Below, piece after piece: positions 10,834-18,487 of a DNA stretch of 64,000 bases. The stretch is from Azospirillum sp. TSH64 (lineage in GTDB: Bacteria; Pseudomonadota; Alphaproteobacteria; Azospirillales; Azospirillaceae), in assembly GCF_003116035.1 (NCBI RefSeq), contig NZ_LGQW01000015.1, positions 1,424,568 through 1,488,567 of the forward strand, in the 5' to 3' direction. Each line of letters begins with the position of its first letter. Positions within the stretch are counted from its first letter, which is position 1. The translations under genes and the position numbers were made by a program. The notes below the pieces were generated by a model. It searched no databases and was not told the DNA's origin. It saw nothing but the letters and a program-made list of their open reading frames with translations.

Positions 10834-12003
10834 TCAATTCACCCGGCGCAGCACCGTGTCGAGCCGGCCATGGCCGTCCTTGTCGAGCCAGCTGGCGGCG
10901 ACGCGGCCGTCGGGGCGCAGGCGGTAGCGCAGGATGTTGCGGCCCTTTTCGTCGAAGACCAGCTCGCCATTCTCGATGCGGCCCTTGCGGCGCACCCGTT
11001 CGGCGGGCTGGTCCGATTCCATGCCGGCGCCCAGCACATAGTCGGCATAGACGGCGTCGCCCTCGGCCTTCTCCACCGACAGGGCAACCTCGCGGCCATT
11101 GATGTAGCTGCCGTACCACATGCCCATGTAGGGGCGCAGCGTGGCGGTCGCGTCGTTGCCCCTGGCCGAGCCCGATGCGTTCGCCGGCAGGGCGGCCTGC
11201 AGCATCTCGGCACTCGGGCTGCGTCCCCAGGTCTCGTCGCAGGGCGGATCGTTGGGGGTTGGCGGCTCCTCCGCGAAGCGGACGATGCAGGCGCCGAAGC
11301 GGCGGACGAACAGCCCGGTGTTGGCGGCGCCATGGCCGGTCAGCAGCGACGGTTGGTCGACGATCAGGCTGCTCAACCCGCGCTGGGTCAGGATGTTGCG
11401 GGCCGGTTCGGCGCGCCCGCCCGGATCGAAATCGTCGCCGTGGAAGAAGAACATCATCACCCGCGCCCGGCGGACCTCGCGCAGGATCGGCCAGAGCTGG
11501 GCGGCGTTCTCGCGGTAGCTGTCGAACGCCTCGGTGAAGTTGCCGAAGGCGGCTGGTGCAGTGGCGATGACGGCGTCGATGGCGTTGGTCTGGCCGGCGG
11601 CGATCAGCGAGATGAAGGCGCCGAATGACTGGCCGGTCAGGGCGACCCGGCGATAGCCCTTGGCCTTCAGCGCCTCCGAATAGCCGGCGAGTGCGCGGGA
11701 GCTGTTGGGCAGGGTGTCGCTGACCCGCATGCGGTCCAGCCGGTACACGTCCCAGCCGGCGTCGCGCATCGCTTTCATGAAGAGCGGGGTGGGGGCTTCC
11801 GAATCTTCGGAGTCCACCGAGCGGCCGTGGCTCCAGACCACCGCGCCGCGGGCCTTTGCCGGACCGGCCAGCGAGGCCTCGCCGTAGGCGGATTTGAGAA
11901 CGATCTGGGCCATTGCCGGGCGGGCGACCGTCAGGCCCCCGGCGACAGCCAATCCGATCGTCGCGACCAGTGCGAGAACACCCCCCCGAATCGTCCGCCT
12001 CAT
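10834..12003 (-). CDS. Exported alpha/beta-hydrolase-like protein with extra C-terminal domain
   Basis: The 389-residue protein has a signal peptide (residues 1-32, ending AMA) and a hydrolase-like core with a GQSFGA nucleophile elbow and a downstream GHGAAN segment. The last roughly 110 residues (from about 275) form a separate beta-rich domain of the type seen in secreted lipocalin-like or C-terminal sensor modules; this domain assignment is weak. It converges with the hydrolase at 9950-10813. I cannot assign a substrate. It is preceded by a divergent region that carries a Fur-like site nearer to the opposite gene. Confidence 0.65.
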   Translation of the reverse strand: MRRTIRGGVLALVATIGLAVAGGLTVARPAMAQIVLKSAYGEASLAGPAKARGAVVWSHGRSVDSEDSEAPTPLFMKAMRDAGWDVYRLDRMRVSDTLPNSSRALAGYSEALKAKGYRRVALTGQSFGAFISLIAAGQTNAIDAVIATAPAAFGNFTEAFDSYRENAAQLWPILREVRRARVMMFFFHGDDFDPGGRAEPARNILTQRGLSSLIVDQPSLLTGHGAANTGLFVRRFGACIVRFAEEPPTPNDPPCDETWGRSPSAEMLQAALPANASGSARGNDATATLRPYMGMWYGSYINGREVALSVEKAEGDAVYADYVLGAGMESDQPAERVRRKGRIENGELVFDEKGRNILRYRLRPDGRVAASWLDKDGHGRLDTVLRRVN

Positions 12004-12118
12004 GCCCAGCGATCCCCCTGAACTGCTTAGTCGCTTCAGGATTGCCGCCGTTCGTTAACGCGACCTTTCCATGGTTTTCACTGTCACGCACGGACGCTTT
12101 TTGTCACAGGCAAATTTC

Positions 12119-12142
12119 GCAAATAAGAATGACTCGCAATTG
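12119..12142 (+). promoter_or_regulatory. Fur-like iron box
   Basis: The 24-base sequence GCAAATAAGAATGACTCGCA and its next four bases resembles the GCAAATGAGAATCATTCGCAA form of Fur box often found before iron-transport genes, with about three differences. It ends 50 bases before the start of the 12193 gene. Against the strict 7-1-7 consensus the match is only moderate. Confidence 0.4.
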
Positions 12143-12192
12143 GTGACGGGAAGCGGTAGGGTCTTCCTGCAACCGGATGAAGGAGCATCGGC

Positions 12193-12696
12193 ATGTGCGG
12201 GACGGTGGAAGAGGGGCGGTACTCGCCTTGGACGGTGGCGGATCTGACGACCGCCGAACGGGCGTTGCTGACCGGCGTGCGCCAATGGTTCCGTGCTGGC
12301 ACCGCCGGGGCCATGGCATCGATGCGCATCGGTCTGAATGTGGCCGGCGTGCCGAACACCGCACTGCTGCCGCTTTTCGCCCTGCTCGGCACCTTTGCGG
12401 TTGCAGGCGCCCGCCGGCCGGAGATCCGCTGCCCGGCCTGCAGCCGGATCAGCATCGACGAAGCCGCCCTGCTGGACTCCCTCGCCGCGGTGCAGGGTGG
12501 CGATGCGGAGGTCGCGACACAACTGCTCGACCGCTGGCTGCCGCCGGTCGCACTGCTCATGGCGACCGACGCGATGGCTGAACTGGGCGGCGTGCTGGAT
12601 GGCGCACGCATCTTCTTGCCGCGCCGACGGGCGGCACGGCTGGTGACGCCGGCAACCGGCCCGACCATGGGCGACATGGCGATGGCGGCCGAATAG
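12193..12696 (+). CDS. Unknown protein, possibly iron-regulated
   Basis: This 167-residue protein begins MCGTVEEGRYSPW after a GAAGGAG ribosome site. It has helical N- and C-terminal halves and a central IRCPACSRIS segment with a CxxC pair, which could bind metal or be redox-active. No signal peptide or membrane helix is evident. I do not recognise a named family, although the layout (LTTAERALL...RQWF, then a CPxC segment followed by DEAALLDSL) resembles short hypothetical proteins of alphaproteobacteria. A Fur-like site at 12119-12142 suggests iron control. Confidence 0.65.
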   Translation: MCGTVEEGRYSPWTVADLTTAERALLTGVRQWFRAGTAGAMASMRIGLNVAGVPNTALLPLFALLGTFAVAGARRPEIRCPACSRISIDEAALLDSLAAVQGGDAEVATQLLDRWLPPVALLMATDAMAELGGVLDGARIFLPRRRAARLVTPATGPTMGDMAMAAE

Positions 12697-12713
12697 AGAG
12701 TGGCGGAGCAGGG

Positions 12714-13370
12714 TCAGTCGCCCGCCATCTTCAGGCTCCGGCTGCGGTCCGAGGGGGCGCCGTTCGCGCCACTGGCTTCGGGCAACAGTTTGTGCAGAAG
12801 CCACTGGTCGATGGCGACGCGGACCAGCCGGCCTTCCGGCGTGTGGTAGAGAAAGTGCCCGCGCTCCCGCCCGCAATGGTCGTACCCCAGCCGTTCGTAG
12901 AAGGGCAGCACGCCGACATTGTCGCGGTCCACCCCCAGTTCGGCGAAGGGCACGCCACGCTGGAACACCACCCGTTCGGCTGCCCGCACCAGCCGGACAC
13001 CGATGCCGATGCCACGGAAGGGCTGGAACACCCGCAGTGCCCATAGGGTCGCTCGGCCGCTCGGCCGCTTGCGCAGGAAATCGATGCAGATCTGGCCGAC
13101 CGGAAAACCGTTGACGTCGGCCAGCAGCATGGCGCCGTCACCGCGTTCCTGAAGATGGAAAGCGCCGGCGATGATTTCGCGATGGGGTGTGTGCAGGCCG
13201 TACCATTCGAGCGTCGACAAATCCTCCTGCCTTGCCGGACGGATGGTCAGCGGCAAATCGAGCATCTCGCTGTTCCCGCCCTCGCTGCCGTCCTCCTCTG
13301 CCGCATCCAGTCCGAAGTGAGCGTTGGTGGCTGTGCCGCGGATGCCGACGCGGCGCTGTGCTGTTGCCAT
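12714..13370 (-). CDS. GNAT-family N-acetyltransferase
   Basis: The 218-residue protein carries a GNAT domain (about residues 35-190): the acetyl-CoA loop is FRGIGIGVRL, preceded by a LWALRVF strand and followed by GVDRDNVGVLPFYERLGY, typical of the C-terminal part of the fold. The first 35 residues are poorly conserved in appearance; an internal ATG (MLDLPLTIRPA) at about residue 36 is a credible alternative start. The acetyl acceptor is unknown. It converges with the 12193 gene. Confidence 0.75.
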   Translation of the reverse strand: MATAQRRVGIRGTATNAHFGLDAAEEDGSEGGNSEMLDLPLTIRPARQEDLSTLEWYGLHTPHREIIAGAFHLQERGDGAMLLADVNGFPVGQICIDFLRKRPSGRATLWALRVFQPFRGIGIGVRLVRAAERVVFQRGVPFAELGVDRDNVGVLPFYERLGYDHCGRERGHFLYHTPEGRLVRVAIDQWLLHKLLPEASGANGAPSDRSRSLKMAGD

Positions 13371-13763
13371 GATGCCGATGCCTCGCAGGTTTTTCCCCGC
13401 ACTGTGCCGCCGATGGATCGGATGGCGGCTTCGCTGACAACCCTACACGCCATGCGGACGTTCCCACGCTGCGCGGTTGGGATAAGGCTTTCGGTGGGAC
13501 ACCCCATTTTCGTGGTTTTATATAAAACAAATAAAATTTTACTATAATAAGAAATTACTGGGCGCTGCTTGTGTTGTGGAGAGGGTTTGTTCTCTGGGAT
13601 GAAAGCTGATCTATGAAAACAGCAATGGGTTGAATGCCGGAAGTCTTATTGACGTTGCAAGACGCCGTTTGATAAATCTGTCGGAAGAGATTAACTCTCT
13701 CTTGCGTATGAAGAATAAAGCAATTTTACCTAAAATTCTCAACATCGGGCGGGGGATTGCATC
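13371..13763. other. AT-rich intergenic patch with a weak 45-codon frame
   Basis: Bases from about 13505 to 13760 are strikingly AT-rich for this window, with runs such as ATATAAAACAAATAAAATTT near 13520. A frame from TTG 13630 to TGA 13767 encodes 45 residues (LNAGSLIDVARRRLINLSEE...), uses rare AT-rich codons and ends overlapping the next ATG as ATGA. It has no clear ribosome site. It could be a leader peptide, a remnant of transferred DNA, or chance. Confidence 0.4.
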
Positions 13764-13934
13764 ATGACGAGAATCGTCAATCTGGGACGTACCGGTTTGT
13801 TCGTGGCGATGCGCGGTGGAGTAATGACCAGCCTGGGCGGTCACAGCCATTGGCGCAGCGCCGACGAGGTTCGCCGCGCCGCGCTGGCGGAGAATGTTCC
13901 GGTCAGCGATCTCGTGGTCCGCACGCTGGCTTGA
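13764..13934 (+). CDS. Small ORF, 56 residues, unknown
   Basis: The frame MTRIVNLGRTGLFVAMRGGV... is 56 residues long with codon use normal for this genome (GC-rich third positions), unlike the AT-rich DNA just before it. It has a basic, mixed N-terminal half and a helical ADEVRRAALAENVPVSDLVVRTL tail of alternating charge. The ribosome site (GGGGG, 13751) is poor. A bidirectional terminator follows. No family is recognised; it may be a real small protein, but the evidence is only the codon use and terminator. Confidence 0.4.
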   Translation: MTRIVNLGRTGLFVAMRGGVMTSLGGHSHWRSADEVRRAALAENVPVSDLVVRTLA

Positions 13935-13964
13935 GCGGTCGCATCGCCGCAAAGCCCGGACATT

Positions 13965-14003
13965 AAAAAAGGGCGCGTTCCTTGGGGGAGCGCGCCCTTT
14001 CCT
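13965..14003. terminator. Bidirectional rho-independent terminator
   Basis: Ten-base arms AAAGGGCGCG (13968-13977) and CGCGCCCTTT (13991-14000) carry an A run on the left and T run on the right, so it can serve both the small plus-strand ORF and the chemoreceptor gene on the minus strand. Confidence 0.85.
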
Positions 14004-14025
14004 CGAACCTGCACCGTGAAGCGGA

Positions 14026-15372
14026 TCAGCCGGCGCGGACGCGGGTCAGGAAGCGCTCGACCTCGGACCTCAGGGTACCCGACTGGCGCGACAGTTCGTT
14101 GGTCGCCTCCAGAACCTGACGGGCCTCTTCACCGGCATTGTTGGCCGATGCGTTCACCGCGACGATGGTTTCGCTGACCTCGCGGGTGCCGATCGACGCC
14201 TGCTGTACGTTGCGGGCGATCTCCGTCGTGGCGGCACCTTGCTCTTCCATGGCCGTGGCGATGGAGGTGGAGATCTCGTTGATGCGGGCGATGGTGCCGG
14301 AGATGGACCGGATGGCCCCGACCGCCTCCTGCGTCGCCCCCTGGACGGCGCCGATCTGCGAGTTGATCTCCTCCGTCGCCTTGGCGGTCTGGTTGGCAAG
14401 GCTCTTGACCTCGCTCGCCACGACGGCGAAGCCCTTGCCGGCCTCCCCGGCACGCGCCGCCTCGATGGTGGCGTTCAAGGCAAGCAGGTTGGTCTGGCTG
14501 GCGATGTCATGGATCAGCTTGACCACCTGCCCGATCCGGCTGGCAGCATCGGCCAAGCCCTGAACGGTGGCGTTGGTCCGCTCGGCCTCGGTCATCGCGG
14601 CGTTGGCGATGGCGGCCGACTGGGTCACCTGATGGCTGATTTCGCCGATCGAGGCGGTCAGTTGCTCAGCCGCCGCGGCGACGGTCTGGATGTTGACCGA
14701 GGCCTCCTCGGCGGCGGCGGCGACCTGGGTCGACTGCTCGCTGGTGGTTTCCGCCGTGCGGCTCATCGCCTGGGCAGTGCCCTGCAACTGCTGGGCTGCA
14801 CTGGCCACCGCCTGGACAACGCCCTTGACCTCGCGTTCAAAGCTGTCGGCGGTGCTGCCAAGTTCCCGCGCGATGATCGCCGCGGTGTTCAGGTCGATAT
14901 AGACGGAGGTGGCGAGATCCATGTCCAGGAACACCGCCTTGTTGATCGCCTGGAGAAGCTGCGACAGCTTTTCCGGCTTCTTGCGGTAGATCTGGGTCGC
15001 CAGTTCAATCAGCTTGTTCAGGGTGAAGCAATAGGCGCCGGTGTACCAGCGCGGTTCGAGCCCGATGCGCTGGTGGGTCTGGCCGATCTTCAAGACCTGA
15101 TTGACGTAGGCCTCGTCGAAGGTGCCGGTGAAGACGTTGCGCAGCCAATGCTGCTTCTGCAGGTCGCGGGCGCGGCCGGTCACCACGGGATTGACCAGCA
15201 TCGGCGCCACCTGTGGCACGGCGCGCAGGTAGCCGTAGAACTCTTCCAGAATTTGATCGATGCGCTGCGCCAGATAAGGCTGGAACTCCCGCAGGGTTGC
15301 CTTCGTCGCTTCGTCGATGCGCAGGAAGGTGATGCGGTCGATAATCGATTGAGTCTGGGCAGCGTTCGACAT
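14026..15372 (-). CDS. Globin-coupled chemoreceptor (methyl-accepting chemotaxis protein)
   Basis: The 448-residue protein has no membrane segment. Residues 1-180 form a protoglobin-type heme domain; [16 protein letters not shown] carries the expected proximal heme His (H100). Residues about 190-448 are the cytoplasmic signalling coiled coil, with the CheA/CheW-binding tip [20 protein letters not shown]. It should sense O2 (or another heme ligand) in the cytoplasm and drive aerotaxis, like HemAT. ATG 15372 follows a GGGAGAGG sequence; the longer upstream frame has no globin similarity. The domain order matches HemAT-type sensors. Confidence 0.92.
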   Translation of the reverse strand: MSNAAQTQSIIDRITFLRIDEATKATLREFQPYLAQRIDQILEEFYGYLRAVPQVAPMLVNPVVTGRARDLQKQHWLRNVFTGTFDEAYVNQVLKIGQTHQRIGLEPRWYTGAYCFTLNKLIELATQIYRKKPEKLSQLLQAINKAVFLDMDLATSVYIDLNTAAIIARELGSTADSFEREVKGVVQAVASAAQQLQGTAQAMSRTAETTSEQSTQVAAAAEEASVNIQTVAAAAEQLTASIGEISHQVTQSAAIANAAMTEAERTNATVQGLADAASRIGQVVKLIHDIASQTNLLALNATIEAARAGEAGKGFAVVASEVKSLANQTAKATEEINSQIGAVQGATQEAVGAIRSISGTIARINEISTSIATAMEEQGAATTEIARNVQQASIGTREVSETIVAVNASANNAGEEARQVLEATNELSRQSGTLRSEVERFLTRVRAG

Positions 15373-15560
15373 GGAGCCCTCTCCCATATGTGATATGACT
15401 AGCGTACTATAAATTGGCGAAAATGCAATTTTCTCCGCGGGCCGCACATCATGCGCAAGCATTCCCAACTTTGAACCTGTCACTTTGTCGCATGGCATCT
15501 TCAAGCGGCAGCAAGGGCAACGGATCGCGGCCGGTTGGGATCGAAGCCGAAACAGTCCAT

Positions 15561-15597
15561 AAAAGAAAAGGCCGGCGAGCCCAGGGGCACCGCCGGC
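15561..15597 (-). terminator. Possible terminator downstream of rpoH
   Basis: Seven-base arms GCCGGCG (15571-15577) and CGCCGGC (15591-15597) are followed on the minus strand by a T-rich tract (complement of 15561-15569). Confidence 0.5.
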
Positions 15598-15683
15598 GTG
15601 AAGGTTACAGGTCTGGAGGCAACAGGCGGGCCGACAACCCGCTGGAACGATGCGGAGCACGGCAAAGCCGGTCCCGCATATGT

Positions 15684-15712
15684 CCCGTCCGGCAGTGTGG
15701 CAGCCGGACGGG
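15684..15712 (-). terminator. Strong hairpin just after rpoH
   Basis: Perfect 10-base arms (CCCGTCCGGC and GCCGGACGGG) with a 9-base loop lie 15 bases past the rpoH stop. There is no T run on the minus strand, so it may stabilise the mRNA end rather than terminate. Confidence 0.45.
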
Positions 15713-15726
15713 AAAACGATGTCCGG

Positions 15727-16617
15727 TCAGGCCACCATGGGGGTGACCGGGCGGCGCAGGGCCTGCGCGGCGCTGAGCACCGCCTTCTGGAGCTTTTCGA
15801 AAGCCCGCACTTCGATCTGGCGAACCCGTTCGCGCGAAACCGAGAATTGCTGGCTCAGCGCTTCGAGGGTCGAAGGGTCGTCCTTCAGGCGGCGTTCAAA
15901 GAGGATGCGGCGTTCGCGGGCGTCCAACCGGTCCAGCGCCTGTCCGACCAGCCGGCGGCGCAGCGCCAGTTCGTCGGCCTCGGCCAGCATGGCATCCTGG
16001 GTGGGCCGGTCATCGGCCAGCAGTTCCAGCCAATTGGTTTCGCCATCCGACGAGAGGGTGGCGTCGAGCGAGCTGTCGTTGGCGGCGAGGCGGCGGTTCA
16101 TTTCCACCACCTCGGTCTCCGGCACGTCCAGTTCGGCGGCGATGGTGGCGACGGTCTCCGGCGACAGGTCGCCCTGCTCCAGCTCGGCCATCTGGCTCTT
16201 CAGGCGGCGCAGGTTGAAGAACAGCTTCTTCTGCGCGGCGGTGGTGCCCATCTTCACCAGCGACCAGCTGTGCAGGATGTATTCCTGGATCGCCGCGCGG
16301 ATCCACCAGGTGGCGTAGGTGGCGAAGCGGAACCCGCGCTGCGGATCGAATTTCTGGGCCGCCTGCATCAGGCCGACATTGCCCTCTGCCACCAGATCGA
16401 CCAGCGGCAGGCCATAGCCGCCGAAGCCGCGGGCGATCTTGATGACGAGGCGGAGATGGCTGCCCACGAGCTGTTCCAGGGCCTGCGGATTGCCGCGCTC
16501 CCGCCAGGCGATGGCGAGGTCGCGCTCGACATCCGGGGCAAGGATCGGGAAGCGCTTCGACTCCTCGATGTAGCGGGTCAAGCTGGCGTTTTCACCGATC
16601 AGCAGTTTCTTCAGCAC
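15727..16617 (-). CDS. rpoH: RNA polymerase sigma-32 (heat-shock) factor
   Basis: The 296-residue sigma-70-family factor has region 2 (LVAEGNVGLMQAAQKFDP, FATYATWWIRAAIQ), the RpoH box QKKLFFNLRRLK between regions 2 and 3 that marks heat-shock sigma factors, and a region 4 helix-turn-helix (VSRERVRQIEVRAFEKL). GTG 16617 is the start: an AGGAGG lies seven bases upstream. It directs transcription of chaperone and protease genes. Alphaproteobacteria often carry more than one RpoH, so this may be one paralogue. A 713-base leader region lies upstream. Confidence 0.95.
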   Translation of the reverse strand: MLKKLLIGENASLTRYIEESKRFPILAPDVERDLAIAWRERGNPQALEQLVGSHLRLVIKIARGFGGYGLPLVDLVAEGNVGLMQAAQKFDPQRGFRFATYATWWIRAAIQEYILHSWSLVKMGTTAAQKKLFFNLRRLKSQMAELEQGDLSPETVATIAAELDVPETEVVEMNRRLAANDSSLDATLSSDGETNWLELLADDRPTQDAMLAEADELALRRRLVGQALDRLDARERRILFERRLKDDPSTLEALSQQFSVSRERVRQIEVRAFEKLQKAVLSAAQALRRPVTPMVA

Positions 16618-17273
16618 GTGTTTGCCTCCTCTCCAACGCTTCCCGAAACGGCCTCTTTCCGAAGGCCGGCCCGGTCGGGGCCCATGGCGGGGATCGCCTT
16701 AGAGGCGATGATCCATTGGCGGACGCAGGAATATCGTCCGTCTTTATCGGCTCTGGCCGGCTTTGGTTTGTATTGGGGTCTGTATTTGCTTGGCGTCTTA
16801 AGGAACTGCGTCCTTATGACACTGTTAATGTGGCCGCAGAAATGCGACGGATCAACCCTGTAAAGGGCGTGTTCCGGGTGTTTTTCGGCGTATACCCAGG
16901 CTCTTCTTCCACCCGCACCGGCAGTCTGGAGGAGGGGCATTTCTATGACCCCTGACCTTCGGCCGGGTGACGTACGGGCGAGCGGTTCATCCCCAATCGG
17001 CTGGCCGGACGTTGGACCGGACAACATCGCTATACCGCATCTGCGAAAGGGAACGGAGGCAGGCAGTTCCCCGGTCGACCGGATTGGCGGGAGGCGACTA
17101 TGCCTCTGCGATGAGGATGGTGATCGAACCGCCCGTGGTTCCTCAACCATACCGGAACCCTAGATGGGAAGGCCGAGCCACTTCGCCACCAGAACATTGG
17201 TCATATGACAACAATGGGCAAGGAGGTAGCCCGGGGGAGTGGGGCGGCGTCGGGCGGAGCCGGGGCCGGGCAA
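16618..17273. other. Large intergenic region upstream of rpoH
   Basis: About 650 bases carry no convincing gene. The rpoH promoter(s) should be here on the minus strand. A GGAAC...GGTTG pair near 16850-16872 is reminiscent of EcfG promoters, but its spacing is about two bases short. A tRNA-like patch near 17105-17190 does not fold as a tRNA. The length would permit a long regulated leader or a small RNA, but no structure is clear. Confidence 0.5.
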
Positions 17274-17303
17274 AGAAAAAGGCGCGTCCCGAAGGACGCG
17301 CCC
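17274..17303 (-). terminator. Rho-independent terminator of the HU-mucR operon
   Basis: Perfect 9-base arms GGCGCGTCC (17281-17289) and GGACGCGCC (17294-17302) enclose a stable tetraloop, with an A run at 17276-17280 giving the T tract on the minus strand, right after the mucR-like gene. Confidence 0.9.
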
Positions 17304-17330
17304 GATCGAGCAGCGATGGACGGAGAGCCG

Positions 17331-17741
17331 TTATTCGGCCGCCGCACGCTTGCGGCCAAGCCCGAGCTTGGTCGCCATCTCCGAACGCGCCTTGGCATAG
17401 TTCGGGGCAACCATCGGGTATTCCGGCGGCAGGCCCCACTTGGCGCGGTATTCGTCCGGCGTCATGTCATAGACGGTCTTCAGATGCCGCTTGAGCATCT
17501 TCAGCTTCTTTCCGTCTTCCAGACAGACGATGAATTCCGGCGTGACCGACTTCTTGATCGCGACGGCCGGGACCAGTTCGGCCTTGGCCGGGGCCGGCTT
17601 GTCGTCGCCCAAATTGCGGAAGGCGATCTGGACGCTGTTGATCAGCGTGGGCAATTCCTGAACCGGTACCGAGTTGTTGCCGACATAGGCGGCAACGACC
17701 TTGGCGGTCAGCGATTGCAGTTCGGTTTGATCGATGGTCAT
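17331..17741 (-). CDS. MucR/Ros-family transcriptional regulator
   Basis: The 136-residue protein has an N-terminal helical oligomerisation region and a C-terminal Ros/MucR DNA-binding domain. The zinc-finger positions read C73, D76, H86 and V90/Y91: only one Cys and one His of the classical Cys2His2 site remain (CLEDGKKLKMLKRHLKTVYD). Zinc-free members of the family are known, so it may still bind DNA. MucR proteins bind AT-rich DNA and act like H-NS-type silencers of exopolysaccharide, motility and virulence genes. It lies 35 bases after the HU gene on the same strand, which suggests a shared transcript. Confidence 0.9.
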   Translation of the reverse strand: MTIDQTELQSLTAKVVAAYVGNNSVPVQELPTLINSVQIAFRNLGDDKPAPAKAELVPAVAIKKSVTPEFIVCLEDGKKLKMLKRHLKTVYDMTPDEYRAKWGLPPEYPMVAPNYAKARSEMATKLGLGRKRAAAE

Positions 17742-17776
17742 GGCTGCGATCCCCTTGTGACGCGGATGCGGGCGGA

Positions 17777-18052
17777 TCAGCCGTTCACCAGATCGCGCAG
17801 CTGCTTGGCCGGCTTGAACTTCGGAGCCTTGGAGGCGGCGATTGCCACGACTTCGCCGGTGCGCGGGTTGCGGCCTTCACGGGCGGCACGCTCGGCCACC
17901 TCGAAGATGCCGAAACCGGCCAGGCGCACATCTTCGCCGCGGCCCAGCGCGCCGGAGATGCCCTCGAACACAGCCTGAACGACCTTGGCCGCGTCGGCCT
18001 TCTTGATGCCGGCGTTGGTGGCGACGGTTTCGATCAGCTCGGCCTGGTTCAT
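17777..18052 (-). CDS. hup: HU-family DNA-binding protein
   Basis: This 91-residue nucleoid protein starts MNQAELIETVATNAG and has the DNA-binding arm signature GRNPRTGE plus FGIFEV. HU proteins dimerise and bend DNA. ATG 18052 gives the standard family length; the longer frame upstream is not HU-like. It is followed by the MucR-like gene, so two DNA-architectural proteins may be co-expressed. Divergent to terC. Confidence 0.95.
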   Translation of the reverse strand: MNQAELIETVATNAGIKKADAAKVVQAVFEGISGALGRGEDVRLAGFGIFEVAERAAREGRNPRTGEVVAIAASKAPKFKPAKQLRDLVNG

Positions 18053-18487
18053 GCAAAACTCCATTTGTTCGGTTTGGTTTCGGTTTTTCGGAGTTATTGG
18101 CAGAACGGCACCATCCGCACAAGAGCGAACACAGATTGGGCAACCGTTGGTGTTTTTCTTGCGCGTCATTCGTTCGCCATCTGTGGCGTCGCTGCATCAA
18201 GTAGCGGGTCCGGATGGCGTTTCGTTCGTCATCGCCGCAGATTTCCAGGGCTTTGGCATCTCAGGCACGCTGTCGGGACTGCGACTCGCAAAGGTCAGCG
18301 AAAGACGCTGAGCGCTGCTTTTGCTTGTCGGGTGCGTTCGCTCCTTATCGCGGTCTTGACCCGCGGCAGAGCGACACCATCTGCTGGCAAGTTCGGGTCC
18401 GGGCCCCTCTGACGATCGAGGCGTCGGTCGTGATGTCGGAACCGCTTGATCTCTCCGCTCACGCAGCGTCATCAAGTGGGTTTTACG
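18053..18487. other. Divergent region between hup and terC
   Basis: A 435-base gap between divergent genes. I looked for a yybP-ykoY (manganese) riboswitch before terC and did not see its conserved core. The sequence CGGAACCGCTTG near 18437 has no -10 partner at EcfG spacing. Some short inverted repeats occur, but none stands out. Confidence 0.5.

Larger units (their letters stand above)
15373..15726. other. Intergenic region between rpoH and the chemoreceptor gene
   Basis: This 354-base gap holds the upstream region of the chemoreceptor gene and the downstream region of rpoH (both on the minus strand). Two hairpins lie near the rpoH end (15571-15597 and 15684-15712). The segment next to the chemoreceptor start (15385-15440) is AT-rich and probably holds its promoter. 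No gene is seen. Confidence 0.6.

Noticed and set aside
16850-16872. EcfG-like GGAAC...GTT pair upstream of rpoH
   Set aside because: Spacing is about two bases short of the consensus and it lies more than 230 bases from the start codon, so it was not called as a promoter.
16716-16955. 79-codon plus-strand frame upstream of rpoH
   Set aside because: No ribosome site, mixed composition and no similarity to a known protein; it lies in a probable promoter region.
17105-17190. tRNA-like patch with a TTCGATC sequence on the minus strand
   Set aside because: The acceptor and T-arm stems do not pair, and no anticodon arm can be drawn.
18170-18487. Possible yybP-ykoY manganese riboswitch before terC
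   Set aside because: The conserved core loops of that riboswitch are not present.
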